From: Neopusillimonas maritima
GTDB taxonomy: Bacteria > Pseudomonadota > Gammaproteobacteria > Burkholderiales > Burkholderiaceae_B
Strand: one strand, 5' to 3'
NCBI RefSeq assembly: GCF_040930455.2
Contig: NZ_CP170494.1
Length of the DNA stretch: 64,000 bases
The stretch's first letter is position 1. Each line of letters opens with the position of its first letter. Below are positions 1 to 8,254 of this stretch, piece by piece. The notes beneath the pieces were generated by a model that was not told the origin of the DNA, ran no database searches, and saw only the letters and a program-made list of their open reading frames with translations. Made by a program: the position numbers and the translations under genes.

Positions 1-2
1 AT

Positions 3-290
3 GCCAGCACGGTCCACAGCGCTCAAGGTTTGACCGCAACAAGGGTGATATTGAATCAAGAAACTTACAGTCGGACCGCCAAATCGGACGTATTTTATGT
101 CGCTATATCTAGAGCAAAAGAAAAAGTCAGCATTTATACCGAAAACATGACAAAGCTGCCTTTCGCTGTTAATCGACGAGAAGAAAAAGGTGCCGCACTG
201 GACATTGGCATGACAAGATCGTCACGGCAGACTGAAATCACTCACGAACACAGCGTCACTCAATCAACTCCAGATGAATTATCTCTTTAA
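3..290 (+). CDS. traI: Conjugative relaxase/helicase TraI (MobF), C-terminal end, partial
   Basis: The reading frame is open from the first complete codon of the window, so only the last ~95 residues are present. They contain the end of a superfamily 1 helicase domain: TVHSAQGLTATRVI, then YVAISRAKEKVSIYT. These match motifs V/VI of the RecD2/TraI helicase that follows the relaxase domain in MobF proteins. The protein ends about 50 residues after the motif, so no long C-terminal extension exists. In the family, TraI nicks oriT and unwinds the transferred strand. The position at the island's left side suggests the conjugation module lies upstream, outside the window. Confidence 0.8.
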   Translation, partial: ASTVHSAQGLTATRVILNQETYSRTAKSDVFYVAISRAKEKVSIYTENMTKLPFAVNRREEKGAALDIGMTRSSRQTEITHEHSVTQSTPDELSL

Positions 291-337
291 TCCCTGAACG
301 ATGTGGCCGCGCCACACCCAATCGGAGAACCAGAACA

Positions 338-643
338 ATGAATATTAACTATGACCAATTCGTAAAAGCCCTGGAATACCTGGTCGCCATTGAACCAGAA
401 CCTACTTCATACGACGGCGACATGGATAAGTACGACCAGATCATGGAACCGCATGAAAACGATATTAAACAAGCACACGCAACAATCAAAGCCTATGGCG
501 AGCAAATCGCTCCGCAAGGCCTAGACTTCATGCGAAGTGTTCTACAGCAAACACTACTCCAACAGACCGACCCGAAATCTGAGTCAATCATTCGCTCCAA
601 GGTCAATTGGCAATGGGACGGAATTGGTAGGTGGCTCGGCTAA
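338..643 (+). CDS. Hypothetical 101-aa protein downstream of traI
   Basis: A small acidic/neutral soluble protein preceded by a good ribosome-binding site (GGAGAACCAGAACA before ATG). It starts 47 nt after the traI stop and runs in the same direction, so it is probably the last gene of the conjugation-side operon. No signal peptide, membrane segment or Cys/His metal motif is visible. The sequence is rich in charged helices with a Trp-containing C-terminus (WQWDGIGRWLG). I do not recognise the family. Its stop codon abuts the stop of the convergent transporter gene with no gap, which marks the junction between the transfer genes and the metal cargo. Confidence 0.65.
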   Translation: MNINYDQFVKALEYLVAIEPEPTSYDGDMDKYDQIMEPHENDIKQAHATIKAYGEQIAPQGLDFMRSVLQQTLLQQTDPKSESIIRSKVNWQWDGIGRWLG

Positions 644-1588
644 TTAATTGCCCTGGTCAATCATATTTTCGTTGCGTGCAAGAATCTTAGCTGCGATCGG
701 TGAAGTAATCATCTGAATCACGGCAAAGAATGCGGCCGGAATTGCTATCTCTGAAGGTAAGCCGGATGCAACTACAAAAGCGGCTGCAATGCTAAATTCT
801 TTTTTACTGACTGTGAAAAGATAGGTAATTATCTCCTTGCGATCTTTAGTAATGAGCCAAGCAGTCATACCCACCAAATAGCCCATAAAGTTTAAACATA
901 AGGCCGCTGCAGCAATTACAACCGCATACCAACCATAACCAATAATAGTTTGCGCATTCGGGCCTACCACAGCAAGCAATATCAAAAGATAGAGCATTGA
1001 TCCCATCCCCGCATACGTTGAATCATACTGGGTAAAAAAAGCCGAGAACTTCGTGCGTAAACTGACCCCAATGATGGTCGGAACCAAAACAATCAAAGCC
1101 AATTCAAGAATGATCGAGCCAAGCGGCACATCTAGATTGATACCTGTTAACCACAAAAACAAAAATGGCACAACAAATGGTGACAGAGCTGTGTTAACGG
1201 CGTTAAAAACGGCTGCCAGCGCAACATTGCCCCGAGCCATCAAAACCAAAAGTGGCGAGGACACATCGGTCGGTAAAGTACCGACTAATGTTAAACCCGT
1301 TGCCAACGGGCTATTTCCAAAAAACAAACGGCCCGTTACCCAGCCGGCAACTGACATTGGCCCATAAACTAAAACCAGTGCCAAAAACTGTCGTGATGGC
1401 TTACGAAAGGCTATTCGCACAGCATGCACATCAAAGGTCAAACTGATGACAAGCATCAACAGCGCAAGCAATAACCCGACCGAAGGCTTAAGAAACTGGC
1501 CGAATTCGGGAAACGCCAATCCAGTGCCCGCTACAAAAATCACAAACCAAACAAGATGGGACTCAACAAAATAAACGAGTTTGCGCAT
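644..1588 (-). CDS. Bile acid:sodium symporter (SBF/BASS) family membrane protein
   Basis: A 314-residue protein with about nine to ten hydrophobic segments. It carries the family hallmark GTLPTDVSSPLLVLMARGN near residues 100-120 and a second conserved re-entrant region near 265-285 (KEFSIAAAFVVASGLP). The family moves organic anions with Na+, and some relatives (ACR3) export arsenite; this one is not an evident ACR3. It lies 87 nt downstream of the first RND pump gene, same strand, so it may be co-transcribed with that efflux operon. Substrate cannot be deduced. It ends tail-to-tail with the preceding plus-strand gene. Confidence 0.8.
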   Translation of the reverse strand: MRKLVYFVESHLVWFVIFVAGTGLAFPEFGQFLKPSVGLLLALLMLVISLTFDVHAVRIAFRKPSRQFLALVLVYGPMSVAGWVTGRLFFGNSPLATGLTLVGTLPTDVSSPLLVLMARGNVALAAVFNAVNTALSPFVVPFLFLWLTGINLDVPLGSIILELALIVLVPTIIGVSLRTKFSAFFTQYDSTYAGMGSMLYLLILLAVVGPNAQTIIGYGWYAVVIAAAALCLNFMGYLVGMTAWLITKDRKEIITYLFTVSKKEFSIAAAFVVASGLPSEIAIPAAFFAVIQMITSPIAAKILARNENMIDQGN

Positions 1589-1675
1589 ATTGATGAGTCC
1601 CTCTTTATTGATTGTAGTTATGCCTTCGTCGTAGTCGACGTACTGCCTAATTTTTGGCCACGGTCAACGCACGAA

Positions 1676-4600
1676 CTACGCCATTTCCTTTAACTTTTCT
1701 TTTGAAAACCAGGCAAACAGAACAGGCAATACAAACAGTGTCAAAAACGTAGCAGTGACTAAGCCTCCGACAATCACTGTGGCTAGCGGCTTTTGAATTT
1801 CCGCACCCACACCGTTAGACATCAACATGGGAATCAAACCGAGCGCAGACGTAATCGCCGTCATCAAAACAGGTCTTAACCTCGATGTTGCACCATCAAA
1901 CACTGCCTCGGCCACTGTCAGTCCATCCTTAATGCGCTGATTAATACTTTCCACCATCACCACACCATTAAGTACGGCCACTCCAAACAGAGTAATGAAG
2001 CCCACTGAACTAGGTACAGACAAATACTGACCTGATACCCAAAGTGAAAAAACACCGCCAATAACGGCCAGCGGCACATTGACAAGAATCAACATTGCCT
2101 GACCCACCGAAGCAAAAGCAAAATAAAGCAACAAAGCAATCAGTCCCAGCGAAATAGGAACCACTACTGACAGGCGCTGTTGCGCCCGCTGCTGGTTTTC
2201 AAACTGGCCGCCAATTTCAATAGAATACCCTGTCGGCAAGTCGACTTTCTGTGCAACCGCTTGACGAATATCGGCAACCACACTGCCCATATCACGCCCC
2301 TGAACATTCGCTTGAATGACAACGCGGCGTTGCACGTCATCACGACGCACCTGTGGCGGCCCTGATGCAATAGTCACTTCTGACACATCACCCAGACGCA
2401 CCCAAGCACCCGACGGAGCCTGAAGTCGCAAATCGGCAATGGCTTCCCGATCTTTGCGAAAACGTTCGTCAAGACGAACATAAATATCGTAGCGTTCATT
2501 ACCATTAATAATCTGACCTGCGCTGGCGCCACCAAGCCCTTCTCGCACCAACTCCATCACATCGCCCACATCCAGGCCATAACGCGACAAAGCACGACGA
2601 TCCGGTTTCACAACAAGTTGCGACTCACCTGCAATTTGTTCCATAGCGACATCTCGCGTACCTTCTATTTCCTTTGTCACTGTTTCTATTTCCTGACCTT
2701 TTTCGGCTAATGTATCCAGATCCGGGCCAAACAGTTTGATTGCAAGTTGCGCTTTTACACCGGACAATAGCTCATCTACACGCGTCGCAATAGGTTGCGA
2801 AAAGTTAAATAACAAACCCGGATGCTGTTCCAACTTCTTTTCCATCAGCGCCTGTAGTTCATAACGATTATCAGCACTTGTCCACTCGGGAACAGGTTTC
2901 AAACCAATATAGATCTCGATGTTATTGACAGGCTCAGGATCCCCGCCAATTTCGGCCCTACCGATGCGCGAAAGCGCGTAAGTCACCTCCGGAAACGTCA
3001 TGAGAATAGCCTCCAACTTAGGGGCAACCTCAAGTGCTGTATCCAAGCTGGAAGACGGTGCAAGAGTAACGCGAATATTGATCGTACCCTCTTCCAGTTC
3101 CGGCACAAACTCCGTACCCAACCGCGGCACCACTAGGGCGGCGGCGGCCACCAGCACTAACGCAACGCCAACCACCGCTTTACTATGCCTCATTGCGCTG
3201 CGTAAGCCTTTACGATAAAAGGCATCCAGTGGTTTCAGGACAAAACTCTCGCGTTGGCGAACCCCTTTTCTGAATAAATAGGCTGCCAGCGCCGGGACAA
3301 TAACGAGTGCCACCAACATTGCAGAAAGCATCGCCAGCATGATGCTAATTGCCATTGGTTGGAACAGCTTGGCCTCAACGCCCTGAAAGCTGAAAAGCGG
3401 CATGAACACCACCAAAATAATTGCGGTAGCAAAGAAGATGGGGCGGGCCACTTCCTTACCCGCCTCTTGCAACCGCAACGCAATCCCTTGGCGATCATGC
3501 GCTGCATCAGTTGGATCTGGATCATCATGACCTACACGCGCTTGCCGTTGAGCATCGTGCTCGGCATCGGGATGAGTCAGGTGCTTGAACATGTTCTCCA
3601 CCATTACCACGGAACCGTCAACCAACATACCAATCGCAACGGCAATCCCCCCAAGCGACATCAAGTTGGCTGACAACCCAAGCCAAGCCATGATCATCAA
3701 TGCAATACCAATTGAAATCGGAATGGAGATCAAAACCAGGACGGTGGCACGCAAGTTCATCAAGAACAAGGCCAGAATCACAACAATGAAAATGAAAGCC
3801 AATAACAGCGCATTCACTACGGTTTGCACCGCTTGCGTAATCAAATCCGCCTGATCGTAAAATGCCTCAAAACGCACACCATCGGGCAAAGCCTGGTTAA
3901 TACGCTCGATTCGTGCGTTCACGCCGTCGATAGTGGCCTTAGTGTTGGCTCCCATGCGCTTAAGCACAATACCCGAAACGACCTCTCCAAGATTCTCGAC
4001 ATCACCGTCAGCTGTCTTACGCATCATAGATACGGCACCTTGGCGAATTTCACTGCCCAGCCCCACGCGGGCAACATTGCCTACGGTAACGGTGGTGCCA
4101 TCTATCGTTTTCAACGGTACCTGACGGATCTGCTCAAGTCCTTGCTTGCCGTGATCCAGCCAGCCCGAACCTCTAATCACCAACTGCTCCTGCCCCCGAT
4201 TCATATACCAACCACCAACGTTGGTATTATTGCGCTCAAGTGCCGCCATCACATCGTCTTGAGTCAGATCGTAAGCCAGCAATTTGGAAGGGTTCAAATT
4301 AACCTGATACTGGCGCACTTCGCCACCGAAAGAAAGCACATCGGTGACCCCCTCAACCGGCATCAGTAACATCTTCACCACCCAATCATTAAGACTGCGC
4401 AATGCCATTGCGTCCAAGCCTGAATCAGGCTCTGCGACCAATAAATACTGATAGACCTGGCCCAACCCAGAAGTATTAGGCCCCATTTCCGGCGTACCCA
4501 CCCCTTCAGGAATCAATTCTTTTGCAGCTTGAAGGCGCTCAAAAACCAGTTGTCTTGCAAAGTAAATGTCGGTGCCCTCTTTGAACACCACAGTGACACC

Positions 4601-4873
4601 AGATAAACCTGTTTTGGAAATAGAGCGCACTTCTTCCACATCTGGTAGTGCGTACATCACCGCTTCAATGGGGTACGTAATAAGCTGCTCTACTTCTTCA
4701 GCTGCCAGCCCCGGTGCTTCAGTATTCACTGATACCTGAACGTTGGTGACATCTGGAAAGGCATCCAGATTCAACTTGGGAATAACAAACGTAGCAGTAG
4801 CAAGCAACGAGATAAGTGCAATCACCACCAGTAAACGGTTGGCGACCGCCCAATCGATAATTCGATTAAACAT
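1676..4873 (-). CDS. czcA: Heavy-metal efflux RND permease, CzcA/CusA family (system 1)
   Basis: A 1,065-residue inner-membrane RND pump of the HME family. N-terminal TM1 is followed by LDAFPDVTNVQVSVNTEAPG, and RDDVQRRVVIQANVQGRD lies in the second periplasmic half. TM4, near residues 405-424, reads IAVAIGMLVDGSVVMVEN. The DGS and VEN acidic residues are kept, but the Asp of the CzcA-type DFG motif is replaced by Ala-Ile. The cytoplasmic loop after TM4 holds a His/Asp-rich stretch (about residues 430-460). It works with the adaptor and TolC-like channel encoded upstream on the same strand (15-nt gap to the adaptor). Divalent metal export is likely; the exact ion is uncertain because the TM4 signature differs from Zn/Co/Cd prototypes. 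Confidence 0.92.
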   Translation of the reverse strand: MFNRIIDWAVANRLLVVIALISLLATATFVIPKLNLDAFPDVTNVQVSVNTEAPGLAAEEVEQLITYPIEAVMYALPDVEEVRSISKTGLSGVTVVFKEGTDIYFARQLVFERLQAAKELIPEGVGTPEMGPNTSGLGQVYQYLLVAEPDSGLDAMALRSLNDWVVKMLLMPVEGVTDVLSFGGEVRQYQVNLNPSKLLAYDLTQDDVMAALERNNTNVGGWYMNRGQEQLVIRGSGWLDHGKQGLEQIRQVPLKTIDGTTVTVGNVARVGLGSEIRQGAVSMMRKTADGDVENLGEVVSGIVLKRMGANTKATIDGVNARIERINQALPDGVRFEAFYDQADLITQAVQTVVNALLLAFIFIVVILALFLMNLRATVLVLISIPISIGIALMIMAWLGLSANLMSLGGIAVAIGMLVDGSVVMVENMFKHLTHPDAEHDAQRQARVGHDDPDPTDAAHDRQGIALRLQEAGKEVARPIFFATAIILVVFMPLFSFQGVEAKLFQPMAISIMLAMLSAMLVALVIVPALAAYLFRKGVRQRESFVLKPLDAFYRKGLRSAMRHSKAVVGVALVLVAAAALVVPRLGTEFVPELEEGTINIRVTLAPSSSLDTALEVAPKLEAILMTFPEVTYALSRIGRAEIGGDPEPVNNIEIYIGLKPVPEWTSADNRYELQALMEKKLEQHPGLLFNFSQPIATRVDELLSGVKAQLAIKLFGPDLDTLAEKGQEIETVTKEIEGTRDVAMEQIAGESQLVVKPDRRALSRYGLDVGDVMELVREGLGGASAGQIINGNERYDIYVRLDERFRKDREAIADLRLQAPSGAWVRLGDVSEVTIASGPPQVRRDDVQRRVVIQANVQGRDMGSVVADIRQAVAQKVDLPTGYSIEIGGQFENQQRAQQRLSVVVPISLGLIALLLYFAFASVGQAMLILVNVPLAVIGGVFSLWVSGQYLSVPSSVGFITLFGVAVLNGVVMVESINQRIKDGLTVAEAVFDGATSRLRPVLMTAITSALGLIPMLMSNGVGAEIQKPLATVIVGGLVTATFLTLFVLPVLFAWFSKEKLKEMA

Positions 4874-4888
4874 GGGGATTCCTTCTGC

Positions 4889-6220
4889 TTAATGGTTATG
4901 TGGGTCGAAACCGCCCTTGGCAATTTGCGAGGCAACAAAAAATGCACCTTTGGTCACAACCCGTGAAGCCGGCCTCACCCCTTTGATCTCACGCAATGGC
5001 CCAAGTGCGCGCCCCAAGTCAACCTCCTTGGGCAAGAACTCTCCCGGATGGTCCTCAACATAGACAGTCCAGTCACCATCAGCGCCTCGCATCAATGCGG
5101 TCTCAGGAACCGCCAGAACAGGCTCTTTTGTGCGAAAACGGAAAAATACTTCAGCAAACTGCCCCGGGTGCAGGCGATGTGCCGTGTTGTCGACCAAAAG
5201 ACGCACGACGCGAGTGCGCGTCACAGGATCGATCGTATGAGCCTCCTGAGACACCGTGGCGTCAATACGCACACCGCCGGCAACAACCTCGGCAGTTGTG
5301 CCGGCGCCCAGTGTCAAGGACAAGTCCGCGGGCAAGTGGGCTTGTACCCATAATTTTCCCTCATCCGCTAACGTAATTAACGGTGCACCTGCCTCAATCC
5401 GTTGCCCCTGTTCGAAATCATCAGACAACACCGCACCATCAATTTCAGCGCGTAACGTGTACTCACCCAAAGCCTTTGGCTGTTGCGACGCCAATGACTC
5501 CAAATCCGAGTTAGATAAGCCGTAAGCCAGTAAGGTCGCACGAGTAGCTTCAAAATTTGCCTTTGCGCTAATGTAGCGCTGTTCCCCAACGGTTTTTCGA
5601 CCCAGTTGCTGTACCCTTCGCCATTCTGGTAAGGCCGTACGGTACTCCGCTTGCGCTTGCGCGACGCTTTCGCTAAAAAGCGTGACCAACGGTTGATTCT
5701 TCTTGACGTGGTCGCCCAACGCAACATGACGTCGCATCACAACGGACGCCACCCGGGGCGATACCCTGTAAGTGGTGTAACCGTTTGACAGAATCTCACC
5801 GGGCGCGTAAATCTGATAATCGACAGGCTCTGCTGTTAAGGTTGTAACCTCAACACCCGCAAGCGTCATTTGTTCTGGACTCAAGACGGCACTTGCGGAC
5901 TCACTATGTCCTCCCTCACTCTCTTCGTTACCATGATCGGCATGTCCCTCATCCTCGGCGTGCTCGGTGCCCACTTTGTCATCTTCCGCTTTATGCGGTT
6001 CGTGAGAGCCCTGCTCATCATGCCCTTCTTCGTCATGTTCGTCTTTATCATGACCGGCCGAGGAGCCATGCTGCTCGCTACCCGTTATTGCGGATTTCGA
6101 TTCTTCATGCGCATGCGCTGACTCATTGTGCGTCTGGCCATATACGCCGGAAACGCCCATCAGCCCTCCAGCTAAAACAGCAATCAGTAATTGGTTCAAT
6201 CTTAAATTCATCTTCATCAT
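4889..6220 (-). CDS. czcB: RND periplasmic adaptor, CzcB family, with His/Asp-rich N-terminal domain (system 1)
   Basis: A 443-residue membrane fusion protein. A signal-like hydrophobic stretch (residues 9-28) is followed by an extraordinarily His/Asp/Glu-rich linker (about residues 31-108). After that come the usual MFP parts: a barrel-sandwich half (YRVSPRVASVVMRRHVALG), a helical hairpin, a lipoyl half (LRAEIDGAVLSDDFEQG) and a beta-barrel (LWVQAHLPADL). It links the CzcA pump to the outer-membrane channel. The acidic/His segment is probably a periplasmic metal-binding antenna, as seen in other CzcB/CusB-like adaptors. The gene lies 7 nt after czcC and 15 nt before czcA. Confidence 0.9.
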   Translation of the reverse strand: MMKMNLRLNQLLIAVLAGGLMGVSGVYGQTHNESAHAHEESKSAITGSEQHGSSAGHDKDEHDEEGHDEQGSHEPHKAEDDKVGTEHAEDEGHADHGNEESEGGHSESASAVLSPEQMTLAGVEVTTLTAEPVDYQIYAPGEILSNGYTTYRVSPRVASVVMRRHVALGDHVKKNQPLVTLFSESVAQAQAEYRTALPEWRRVQQLGRKTVGEQRYISAKANFEATRATLLAYGLSNSDLESLASQQPKALGEYTLRAEIDGAVLSDDFEQGQRIEAGAPLITLADEGKLWVQAHLPADLSLTLGAGTTAEVVAGGVRIDATVSQEAHTIDPVTRTRVVRLLVDNTAHRLHPGQFAEVFFRFRTKEPVLAVPETALMRGADGDWTVYVEDHPGEFLPKEVDLGRALGPLREIKGVRPASRVVTKGAFFVASQIAKGGFDPHNH

Positions 6221-6227
6221 CCGGTTC

Positions 6228-7454
6228 TTATTGAGTCAGCGTTATCTCATTCATCAAACGCCCCGATTCTTGCAACACATCGATCAGCGCCTGTTTGGTT
6301 TGCTTTTCAAGCTCAATGCCTGCCAACATACTCTGGGCGCGTTGATTCAAAGCCAATAAATAATCAGTAGTCGAAAGGTCGCCGCTACGCCATTGCCGCT
6401 TAAGCAAGTCGGCACTGTTTTCTATTCGATTTTGGGTCACTGACTGCCAACGTCGGTACTGTTGATCAAAACGCTGCCAAGCTTTCTGAGCTGCTTGCCA
6501 ATCAAAACGCTTCTTTCGATAAACTGCCTGAAACTGCGCATACGCCCGCGATGCCTCCCGTTCCGCAGCGCGACTCTCGGCACTGAAGTTATTGCGTACA
6601 TTCAACGGAATCGATAACGTTAAGCCCACCACACTTTGACCCCCATCACGTCCTGCATTAAGTCCTACAGTGGGCTCGGCCTTGTTAGAACGGCGCGTTA
6701 CCTCCGCTTCATCCTTCAAAGACTGCCAACGAGCACGCACAGTCGCAACGGCAGGGTGCTGCAATAACGTTTTCTCTGAAATCGTTTCAGATTGAGCAGG
6801 CCAAAACTCGTCGGGAACCCCACCCCGTTCGGGCGTCCAATCTGGCAACAACTCCGCCACACGGGATTCAGCTTTTTGCAAGGCAACCTCAATCTCAGTT
6901 AGCTGAGTCTGTTGTTGCGATAAAGATAGAAACGTAAGCTCGGCATCGCTGCCACCCAAGTCCCCAGCCTGAACACGCCTTTGCACCAAATCAAACAACG
7001 TGTCTAGCTGACTCTGTTGAGCCTGTGCAATGTCGGCTGCGCGATCAGCCGCACGCCACTCAACAAGCGCGGAAAGCGCTTCGGCGGTTTTATCCAACGA
7101 TTTCTGACGAAATAGTGCCTCAGCGGCAATCCGTTCCGAACGCGCCTGCTCTTGTCTTGCCCCTCGCTGGTCCCACCAGTCTATTGTTTGCTCCACACCA
7201 ACCCGGAAGTTTCGTTCCTGCCCCTTACGCTCCACTTCGGACGACAAGCTTGGGTTGTAGAGCGGTTGCTCTAATGCGTCCGCCGTTGCGTTAGAACCGA
7301 GCCATTGCTCGCGGGCTGCAAGCACATCGGGATGCTGTAGTATCTGTGTGGCCAACCAGTCATCCCAGTCAGACGTTTGTGCATACGCTACTAAAGGCGA
7401 AAATAACACGCACACACTCAGTAAGCCCCGTTGGAGCCAATGAATACTTATCAT
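6228..7454 (-). CDS. czcC: TolC-family outer-membrane efflux channel, CzcC-like (system 1)
   Basis: A 408-residue outer-membrane factor with a signal peptide ending near AYAQ (residues 23-26). Two long coiled-coil halves are rich in Gln/Arg/Ala, each containing the conserved type of TolC repeat, for example FRQKSLDKTAEALSALVEW and LKRQWRSGDLSTTDYLLAL. It is first of the three pump genes on the minus strand, 7 nt ahead of the adaptor, as in czcCBA operons. It should form the trimeric channel through the outer membrane for the system 1 pump. Annotation as CzcC rests on operon position plus fold, not on a specific metal motif. Confidence 0.88.
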   Translation of the reverse strand: MISIHWLQRGLLSVCVLFSPLVAYAQTSDWDDWLATQILQHPDVLAAREQWLGSNATADALEQPLYNPSLSSEVERKGQERNFRVGVEQTIDWWDQRGARQEQARSERIAAEALFRQKSLDKTAEALSALVEWRAADRAADIAQAQQSQLDTLFDLVQRRVQAGDLGGSDAELTFLSLSQQQTQLTEIEVALQKAESRVAELLPDWTPERGGVPDEFWPAQSETISEKTLLQHPAVATVRARWQSLKDEAEVTRRSNKAEPTVGLNAGRDGGQSVVGLTLSIPLNVRNNFSAESRAAEREASRAYAQFQAVYRKKRFDWQAAQKAWQRFDQQYRRWQSVTQNRIENSADLLKRQWRSGDLSTTDYLLALNQRAQSMLAGIELEKQTKQALIDVLQESGRLMNEITLTQ

Positions 7455-7475
7455 AATGGTTGATTCCCAAAGCCA

Positions 7476-7499
7476 GCGTGTACACGTTCGGTTACACGC
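7476..7499. promoter_or_regulatory. Dyad symmetry between czcI-like gene and czcC (system 1)
   Basis: GCGTGTA at 7476-7482 and TACACGC at 7493-7499 form a 7-bp inverted repeat just upstream of czcC. It could be an operator or an attenuator or processing hairpin in the czcI-czcC intergenic gap (195 nt). No T-run follows it on the minus strand, so a terminator is unlikely. Role not established. Confidence 0.35.
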
Positions 7500-7649
7500 C
7501 CTATTCCTAATTAGCCAAGACTCCCCAAAAGCTCAGAAAGGCCCGTATCCTTTCAGATATCGTCGTCTTCTAGAGCAATAGGGAATCACCGCGATTAATG
7601 AACGCCTTTATCTGCCGTCACTAAGGAGTAACAGCTTCCAAAAACATAC

Positions 7650-8066
7650 TTATGCGTGTAATCGACCGATAGGAGGGCGAAAAGGAGGGATGAGCGTAAT
7701 AGATGTCAGACTGGCTTGATAATCAATCAAGCCCGCTCCCAGCCTGAGAGTTAAACTCAGCGGCGCGCTAATCAACGCCATATAACTGTGACCATGGCAA
7801 GAACGATGACAATCGTAAGCCGCCTGGTCTGATTTTTCAGGTGTTTGCTTGAAGAGGCTGTTATCGTTGCTCGCATCTGTAAGCTGATGCGTTCGCAAGT
7901 GCTGGATGCTATCGTGAGAAAGCTGGTGCATATCCGCCACTGCCACCATCGATTGGGTGGCAATTAGTAGTGTCATCATGACAATAAACCAGCGCTTAAA
8001 CACTAAAATCTTCCTCATAGCCTTGAGGATGTTACCACAAGCACCTCTCACACGAGCAACCGGCAT
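7650..8066 (-). CDS. czcI: CzcI-like small periplasmic metal-responsive protein (system 1)
   Basis: A 138-residue ORF (116 aa or so if it begins at the internal ATG near 8018) with a hydrophobic export signal (FIVMMTLLIATQSMVAVA). A His-rich stretch follows, then a CHRSCHGH cluster and the tail IPPFRPPIGRLHA. It is the leading gene of the first czcCBA operon, the position of czcI in Cupriavidus czc operons. Its proline/arginine tail recurs in other small proteins of this window (14001-14411, 14499-14846). CzcI proteins are thought to be periplasmic regulators or metal sensors of RND operons. Family assignment here is by position, size, export signal and tail, not by overall similarity. Confidence 0.6.
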   Translation of the reverse strand: MPVARVRGACGNILKAMRKILVFKRWFIVMMTLLIATQSMVAVADMHQLSHDSIQHLRTHQLTDASNDNSLFKQTPEKSDQAAYDCHRSCHGHSYMALISAPLSLTLRLGAGLIDYQASLTSITLIPPFRPPIGRLHA

Positions 8067-8200
8067 GATTCCGAACGGACCTATGTTGTTTTAGGCCAAA
8101 TCTTATCTAACGTTCGATGCCTCCGACACTCAACGCCCAAAATAATGCGGATTGTTACTCGTTGTAGTTCCCGTTGAATACCTCAGGCAGTATAACAACG

Positions 8201-8240
8201 AAAAATGTGGGTTGCAACCGGTTCAAATTGATTACAACCC
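8201..8240 (-). terminator. Candidate rho-independent terminator after czcA (system 2)
   Basis: On the minus strand, directly downstream of the second czcA stop, GGGTTGTAA and TTGCAACCC form a 9-bp stem with one mismatch around a 14-nt loop. The stem is followed by ACATTTTT. This matches an intrinsic terminator and would separate the system 2 operon from the czcI-like gene of system 1. Confidence 0.5.
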
Positions 8241-8254
8241 TACTTTTCTTTAAA

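Noticed and set aside
644..1588. ACR3 arsenite exporter
   Set aside because: It has the SBF family layout, but no arsR, arsC or other ars gene is nearby and the characteristic ACR3 Cys motif was not seen.
3824..4369. 181-residue plus-strand ORF inside czcA (system 1)
   Set aside because: Antisense shadow of a conserved RND pump; no ribosome site or family motif.
5870..6121. Hydrophobic plus-strand ORF opposite the His-rich part of the adaptor
   Set aside because: It is the antisense reading of His/Asp/Glu codons (which give Val/Met/Phe/Leu on the other strand). The minus-strand adaptor is the real gene.
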